From NCBI GenBank assembly GCA_046160825.1, contig JBJXHC010000079.1, positions 1 through 38,397 of the forward strand: a stretch of DNA of 38,397 nt. Direction: 5' to 3'. Below, in pieces: positions 34,384 through 38,397 of this stretch. Under the pieces are notes generated by a model. That model saw nothing but the letters and a program-made list of their open reading frames with translations. It ran no database searches and was not told where the DNA came from. The DNA is from JBJXHC01 sp046160825 (lineage in GTDB: Bacteria; Bacteroidota; Ignavibacteria; UBA10030; UBA6906). The position numbers and the translations under genes were made by a program. Each line of letters opens with the position of its first letter. Position 1 is the stretch's first letter.

Positions 34384-34866
34384 ATGGCAATAGATATTCT
34401 CAGTAATCTGACCCCTGCAAAGGGATCTCGAAAGAAAAGAAAGCGTATCGGTCGCGGACAGGGATCCGGACACGGAGGGACATCTACACGCGGACACAAG
34501 GGCGCGGGTTCGCGCTCAGGCACAAAGCACCGTGCGTGGTTCGAAGGTGGGCAGATGCCTCTTGCCCGTCGCGTACCTAAGCGTGGTTTCAATAGTCCCT
34601 TCCGCGTGGAATATCAGATCGTTAATATCGTGACATTGGAAAAGTTGGCCGTCGATGGAAGAATCCAGGGCGGAGTAATTGATCCGGAAGTGCTTGTGAA
34701 GCTCGGGGTGGTGAAGAAACGGACGCAGCCGGTGAAAGTTCTCGGGAACGGCGACCTCAAGAGTAAGTTGACGGTTTCCGCTCACGCGTTCAGCAAGTCG
34801 GCAGCACAGAAGATCGAGACTGCCGGTGGCAAAGCACAAACGATCAGTTCAACCCCGAAAGAATAA
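34384..34866 (+). CDS. rplO: 50S ribosomal protein L15
   Basis: The 160-residue protein has the basic Gly-rich N-terminal arm 'KGSRKKRKRIGRGQGSGHGGTSTRGHKGAGSRSG' and 'FEGGQMPLARRVPKRGFNSPFRVEYQIVNI'. AAAGGA precedes the ATG. Its stop TAA shares one base with the secY ATG. Confidence 0.98.
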   Translation: MAIDILSNLTPAKGSRKKRKRIGRGQGSGHGGTSTRGHKGAGSRSGTKHRAWFEGGQMPLARRVPKRGFNSPFRVEYQIVNIVTLEKLAVDGRIQGGVIDPEVLVKLGVVKKRTQPVKVLGNGDLKSKLTVSAHAFSKSAAQKIETAGGKAQTISSTPKE

Positions 34867-36191
34867 TGGCCAACCTGACAGAGAGTTTCCGTAACATTTT
34901 CAAGATTCAAGAACTCCGCACGAGGATTTTGTTCACTGCGGCGATCCTGATTGTTGTGCGAATCGGTTCGCATATCACGCTGCCCGGCGTCGATGCCGTG
35001 TTGCTGGCTGAGGCGGTAAAGAACCAGGCGTCGAACACCCTGTTCGGACTGTATGATCTGTTCGTCGGTGGCGCGTTCAGTAATGCTGCGATTTTCGCTC
35101 TCGGCATCATGCCGTACATCAGTTCATCAATCATTCTCCAGCTTCTCGGAGCAGTCGTACCGTATTTCCAAAAGCTTTCCAAGGAAGGTGAAGAAGGGCG
35201 TCGGAAGTTGACGCAACTTACGCGGTATGGTACAGTGGTCATCGCGGCTCTTCAGGGTTGGGGTGTGAGCGTGCGTCTCACCAGTATGAATATCGGCGGT
35301 GTACCGATTGTACCTCCGGAAGTGCAAGGGATCGCATTTACCGTAAGCACCGTTATCTTCCTGACAGCGGGAACAATGTTCATGATGTGGCTTGGTGAAC
35401 AGATTACCGAACGCGGTCTTGGCAACGGTATCTCGCTCATCATTTTCATCGGCATTATTGCACGGTTTCCACATTCGATAGTCGATCAATTCATGCTCAG
35501 CGGCAACTTGATCATCTCATTACTGTTGATTGGATTGATGGTTGCGATTATCGCCGGTGTCGTGCTCGTGACGCAAGGGACGCGCCGTATCCCTGTGCAG
35601 TATGCAAAGCGGGTTGTTGGAAGAAAAGTGTATGGAGGCGTTACACAGTATATCCCGATGCGTGTGAATACCGCAGGCGTCATGCCGATCATTTTTGCTC
35701 AGTCCATCATGTTCATCCCGAGTACGATCCTGACGTTCTTTCCAGAAAGCGAGTTCATGCAGGGTATTGCAGGGTATTTCGAATACACATCTCTGACATA
35801 TTCATTGTTCTTTGGCTTGATGATCATATTCTTCACTTACTTTTATACTGCTATTGCATTCAATCCCAAGGATGTCTCGGAGAATATGCAAAAGCAGGGA
35901 GGATTTATTCCGGGGATACGTCCGGGTAAACCGACAGCAGATTTTATCGATAACATTCTGACGAAAATCACCCTCCCGGGTTCAATTTTTCTCGCGATTA
36001 TTGCCATCCTTCCTGCGTTTGTGCAGAGGTTTGGAGTGACGGCAACATTTGCTCAATTTTTTGGTGGCACAAGTCTCTTGATTATGGTGGGTGTGGCATT
36101 GGATACGTTGCAGCAAGTCGAGTCGCACTTGCTCATGAGGCACTATGACGGCTTCATGAAGTCCGGGAAGATGAAGGGACGGCTTCGTTGA
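34866..36191 (+). CDS. secY: Preprotein translocase subunit SecY
   Basis: The 441-residue channel protein has ten expected membrane helices. Signatures are 'LFGLYDLFVGGAFSNAAIFALGIMPYISSSIILQLL', the cytosolic loop 'GTRRIPVQYAKRVVGRKVYGGVTQYIPMRVNTAGVMPIIFA' and 'DVSENMQKQGGFIPGIRPG'. Together with SecE (9025-9207) it forms the translocon core. Overlap of its start with rplO suggests coupled translation. Confidence 0.98.
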   Translation: MANLTESFRNIFKIQELRTRILFTAAILIVVRIGSHITLPGVDAVLLAEAVKNQASNTLFGLYDLFVGGAFSNAAIFALGIMPYISSSIILQLLGAVVPYFQKLSKEGEEGRRKLTQLTRYGTVVIAALQGWGVSVRLTSMNIGGVPIVPPEVQGIAFTVSTVIFLTAGTMFMMWLGEQITERGLGNGISLIIFIGIIARFPHSIVDQFMLSGNLIISLLLIGLMVAIIAGVVLVTQGTRRIPVQYAKRVVGRKVYGGVTQYIPMRVNTAGVMPIIFAQSIMFIPSTILTFFPESEFMQGIAGYFEYTSLTYSLFFGLMIIFFTYFYTAIAFNPKDVSENMQKQGGFIPGIRPGKPTADFIDNILTKITLPGSIFLAIIAILPAFVQRFGVTATFAQFFGGTSLLIMVGVALDTLQQVESHLLMRHYDGFMKSGKMKGRLR

Positions 36192-36216
36192 GTGCGGGGA
36201 GTGACCTGCGCAGCAT

Positions 36217-36981
36217 ATGGGTAGAGTGCCGATAAAATCGAAACGTGAGATAGAACTGATGCGGGAAAGCTGCCGCATTGTTGCAGAGGTTCTGGCATTG
36301 GTTGGAGCACGGATCGCACCTGGTGTTCACACCAGAGAACTCGACGAGCTGGCTGAAGGGTATATCCGATCGAAGGGAGCTGTGCCGGCGTTCAAAGGGT
36401 ACGGACACGATAGGAATAACCTGTTTCCCGGTACGCTGTGTGTTTCGGTTGACGATGAAGTTGTTCACGGTATTCCAAACGGTCGGGTACTGGAAGAAGG
36501 CCAGGTGGTTTCTGTGGATGTTGGTGTGAAGAAAAACGGCTACTTTGGCGATGGTGCCAGAACATTTGCAGTCGGAATCGCATCAGCTGAGAAGAAGAGA
36601 CTCATGCAGGTGACCGAGGAATCGCTTTACAAGGGTATTGCGATGGTGCGGGAAGGAAACCACCTTCATGATGTTTCACATGCGGTTCAGGAATATGTGG
36701 AGTCGAAGGGATATTCCGTGGTTCGTGATCTCGTCGGGCATGGTATCGGTAAGAGCCTGCATGAAGAACCGGCGGTTCCGAATTTTGGCACAGCGGGAAC
36801 AGGCATCATCTTGAAAGAAGGCATGGCGCTGGCGATCGAACCGATGGTGAACGCAGGTTCGCACAAAGTGCATGTCGATGCAGACGGGTGGACGGTACGG
36901 ACGGCGGATGGAAAACCCTCCGCTCATTTTGAGCACACGGTGGTCGTGACACAGGGAGAGGCGGAAATTCTCACCAGATAA
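36217..36981 (+). CDS. map: Type I methionine aminopeptidase
   Basis: The 254-residue enzyme removes the initiator Met from new proteins. The metal ligands of the pita-bread fold are all present: D101, D112, H175, E208 and E239, with substrate-binding H84 in 'DDEVVHGIPNGR'. There is no N-terminal zinc extension. It sits between secY and infA with no adk gene, an order seen in Bacteroidota and relatives. Confidence 0.97.
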   Translation: MGRVPIKSKREIELMRESCRIVAEVLALVGARIAPGVHTRELDELAEGYIRSKGAVPAFKGYGHDRNNLFPGTLCVSVDDEVVHGIPNGRVLEEGQVVSVDVGVKKNGYFGDGARTFAVGIASAEKKRLMQVTEESLYKGIAMVREGNHLHDVSHAVQEYVESKGYSVVRDLVGHGIGKSLHEEPAVPNFGTAGTGIILKEGMALAIEPMVNAGSHKVHVDADGWTVRTADGKPSAHFEHTVVVTQGEAEILTR

Positions 36982-37000
36982 ATTTCTGGTAAGTATCTGT

Positions 37001-37219
37001 ATGGCGAAACAAGGTCCCATCAAAGTTGACGGAGTGATCACCGATACGTTGCCCAATGCAATGTTCAAGGTGAGTCTTGAAAACGGGCACAATATTCTCG
37101 CCCATATTTCCGGCAAGATGAGGATGAACTTTATTAAGATTCTGGTGGGGGACAAAGTGACGGTGGAGCTTTCTCCGTACGATCTCACCAAAGGTCGCAT
37201 CACCTATCGGTACAAGTAG
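37001..37219 (+). CDS. infA: Translation initiation factor IF-1
   Basis: The 72-residue OB-fold protein blocks the A site during initiation. 'DGVITDTLPNAMFKVSLENGHNILAHISGKMRMNFIKILVGDKVTVELSPYDLTKGRITYRYK' is canonical over its full length. The start MAKQGPIKV is preceded by a weak GGTAAG site. Confidence 0.98.
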   Translation: MAKQGPIKVDGVITDTLPNAMFKVSLENGHNILAHISGKMRMNFIKILVGDKVTVELSPYDLTKGRITYRYK

Positions 37220-37242
37220 GAAGCGGACAAAGGAAGACAGAC

Positions 37243-37356
37243 ATGAAGGTACGATCATCTATCAAGAAAATTTGCATCAACTGTAAGATCATCCGTCGCA
37301 AGGGAACTGTCCGGGTGATTTGCAAGAACCCCAAGCACAAACAGCGTCAAGGTTAA
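37243..37356 (+). CDS. rpmJ: 50S ribosomal protein L36
   Basis: This 37-residue protein, MKVRSSIKKICINCKIIRRK to KHKQRQG, has zinc ligands C11, C14, C27 and H32/H33 region (zinc-binding form). AAAGGA precedes the ATG. Order infA-rpmJ-rpsM is the common bacterial one. Confidence 0.96.
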   Translation: MKVRSSIKKICINCKIIRRKGTVRVICKNPKHKQRQG

Positions 37357-37372
37357 CCCAGGAGGATTACGG

Positions 37373-37756
37373 TTGGCTCGTATAGCAGGAGTAGATTTAC
37401 CCAAAAAGAAGCGCTCGGTGATTGGTCTTACGTATATCTACGGCATAGGCCATACGTCCGCGCAAGCAATTTTACGCAAGGCAGGGATTGACTTCAATAA
37501 AAAAATCAGTGACCTGTCAGACGATGAGGTGGCAAAAATCCGCGGCATCATCACGGGTGAGTTCAGAGTGGAGGGCGCTCTTCGGAGCGAAGTCCAGATG
37601 AACATCAAGCGCTTGATGGACATCGGTTGTTATCGCGGCATCCGCCACCGCAAGGGGCTTCCGGCGCGTGGTCAGCGAACGCGCACCAATGCACGGACGC
37701 GTAAAGGAAAGAGAAAGACAGTTGCCGGCAAGAAGAAGGTCGCGGCCAAGACCTAA
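37373..37756 (+). CDS. rpsM: 30S ribosomal protein S13
   Basis: The 127-residue protein of the 30S head contacts the P-site tRNA. It has 'ARIAGVDLPKKKRSVIGLTYIYGIGHTSAQAIL' and 'GCYRGIRHRKGLPARGQRTRTNARTRKGKRKTV'. The start is TTG with a strong AGGAGGA site. Confidence 0.98.
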   Translation: MARIAGVDLPKKKRSVIGLTYIYGIGHTSAQAILRKAGIDFNKKISDLSDDEVAKIRGIITGEFRVEGALRSEVQMNIKRLMDIGCYRGIRHRKGLPARGQRTRTNARTRKGKRKTVAGKKKVAAKT

Positions 37757-37804
37757 CAGGCTGGCTGGTTCGAGTAACGCGGTTTTATATTGAAGGAGGT
37801 ATCG

Positions 37805-38206
37805 GTGGCAAAAACCACAGGTGCATCGGATGCAGTAAAGAAAAGAAAAAAGATCCAGGTGGACGTCAGCGGCAAGGTGTTTGTGAAAGCGACGTTCAAC
37901 AATGTGATCGTGACTATTACCGATATTTACGGGAATACGATCAGTTGGTCATCTGCCGGGAAAAACGGTTTCAAGGGCTCACGGAAAAACACACCATTCG
38001 CTGCACAAGTTTCAGCAGAGGCGGCAGCGAAGGTGGCGCACGATCTTGGGTTGCGCAAGGTGGAGGTGTTCGTGAAGGGGCCTGGTTCAGGGCGTGAGGC
38101 TGCCATTCGGGCGTTGCAGGTTGCCGGACTCGAGATCAGCAGCATTCGAGATGTCACCCCGATCCCTCACAATGGTTGTCGTCCGCCAAAGCGGCGAAGA
38201 GTGTAA
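37805..38206 (+). CDS. rpsK: 30S ribosomal protein S11
   Basis: The 133-residue protein of the 30S platform contains 'VKATFNNVIVTITDIYGNTISWSSAGKNGFKGSRKNTPFAAQ' and 'GREAAIRALQVAGLEISSIRDVTPIPHNGCRPPKRRRV'. The GTG at 37805 follows AAGGAGGT; the TTG at 37790 would place that ribosome site inside the coding region and is rejected. Confidence 0.97.
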   Translation: MAKTTGASDAVKKRKKIQVDVSGKVFVKATFNNVIVTITDIYGNTISWSSAGKNGFKGSRKNTPFAAQVSAEAAAKVAHDLGLRKVEVFVKGPGSGREAAIRALQVAGLEISSIRDVTPIPHNGCRPPKRRRV

Positions 38207-38226
38207 GATCAAGGAGCTATTGGTTT

Positions 38227-38397
38227 ATGGGAAGATACATTGATGCAAGTTGCAGGTTGTGCAGACGAGAGAAACAAAAACTGTTTCTCAAGGGCACAAA
38301 GTGCTTCACCGAAAAGTGTCCCGTCGAGCGTCGCAATTATGCGCCCGGTCAGCACGGACAATCACGCCGTACAAAGGTGTCAGAATACGGTACACAG
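38227..38397 (+). CDS. rpsD: 30S ribosomal protein S4 (partial, runs off the right edge)
   Basis: The first 57 codons are visible, MGRYIDASCRLCRREKQKLF onward, with zinc-type cysteines C9, C12, C26 and C31 and 'NYAPGQHGQSRR', a strong S4 signature. AAGGAG (38211-38216) precedes the ATG. rpoA and rplQ would be expected next, outside the window. Confidence 0.96.
   Translation, partial: MGRYIDASCRLCRREKQKLFLKGTKCFTEKCPVERRNYAPGQHGQSRRTKVSEYGTQ

Overview
The window is a piece of a bacterial chromosome made of a short accessory left end (1-3200) and a very long, same-strand block of core gene-expression genes (8219 to the right edge). The block joins the rif (secE-nusG-rplKAJL-rpoBC), str (rpsL-rpsG-fusA-tuf), S10, spc and alpha ribosomal operons without interruption. 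The DUF2723 membrane protein, the order secY-map-infA-rpmJ-rpsM, and the style of RpoB/RpoC point to the Bacteroidota/Chlorobiota/Ignavibacteriota (FCB) group, perhaps an Ignavibacteria-like lineage. Good Shine-Dalgarno sites, TTGACA/TATAAT-like promoters and about 50% G+C argue against a typical Bacteroides. This placement is an inference from familiarity, not from a search.

Region 1-1167 (minus strand, visibly A+T-rich) holds a DpnI-type restriction enzyme that cuts methylated GATC, a small unknown protein 21 bases behind it, and an open frame running off the left edge that resembles a DNA methyltransferase fragment. Region 1168-3207 holds one gene, a YgiD-like extradiol dioxygenase, flanked by two inverted, diverged copies of a ~130-bp structured repeat. 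Both hairpins of this repeat are kept by compensatory changes between the copies. Other palindromes fill the rest of the region.

Region 3208-8066 is a two-gene overlapping unit: a glutamine synthetase adenylyltransferase (GlnE) and a DUF2723 glycosyltransferase-like membrane protein. A good sigma-70-like promoter (8109-8136) then drives tRNA-Thr, tRNA-Tyr, tRNA-Gly, tRNA-Thr, rpmG and tRNA-Trp, followed by secE-nusG. A tuf gene is often found just before tRNA-Trp in other bacteria; here rpmG sits there and the only tuf in view is the one after fusA.

From 9025 onward the genes make the transcription and translation machinery: NusG, RNA polymerase beta and beta', EF-G, EF-Tu, IF-1, ribosomal proteins of both subunits, the SecYE translocon core and methionine aminopeptidase. 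Points that stand out are a tRNA-Gln(UUG) gene embedded between rplR and rpsE; Asn in RpoB at the position of E. coli His526, a rifampicin-contact residue; a terminator-like hairpin between tuf and rpsJ; a 163-base spacer between rpsJ and rplC; a strong promoter before rpsL; and many UUG/GUG starts. The window ends inside rpsD.

I did not find a clearly new multi-gene system. The best candidates for something undescribed are the structured repeat pair, the tRNA inside the spc operon and the DpnI/small-protein unit.
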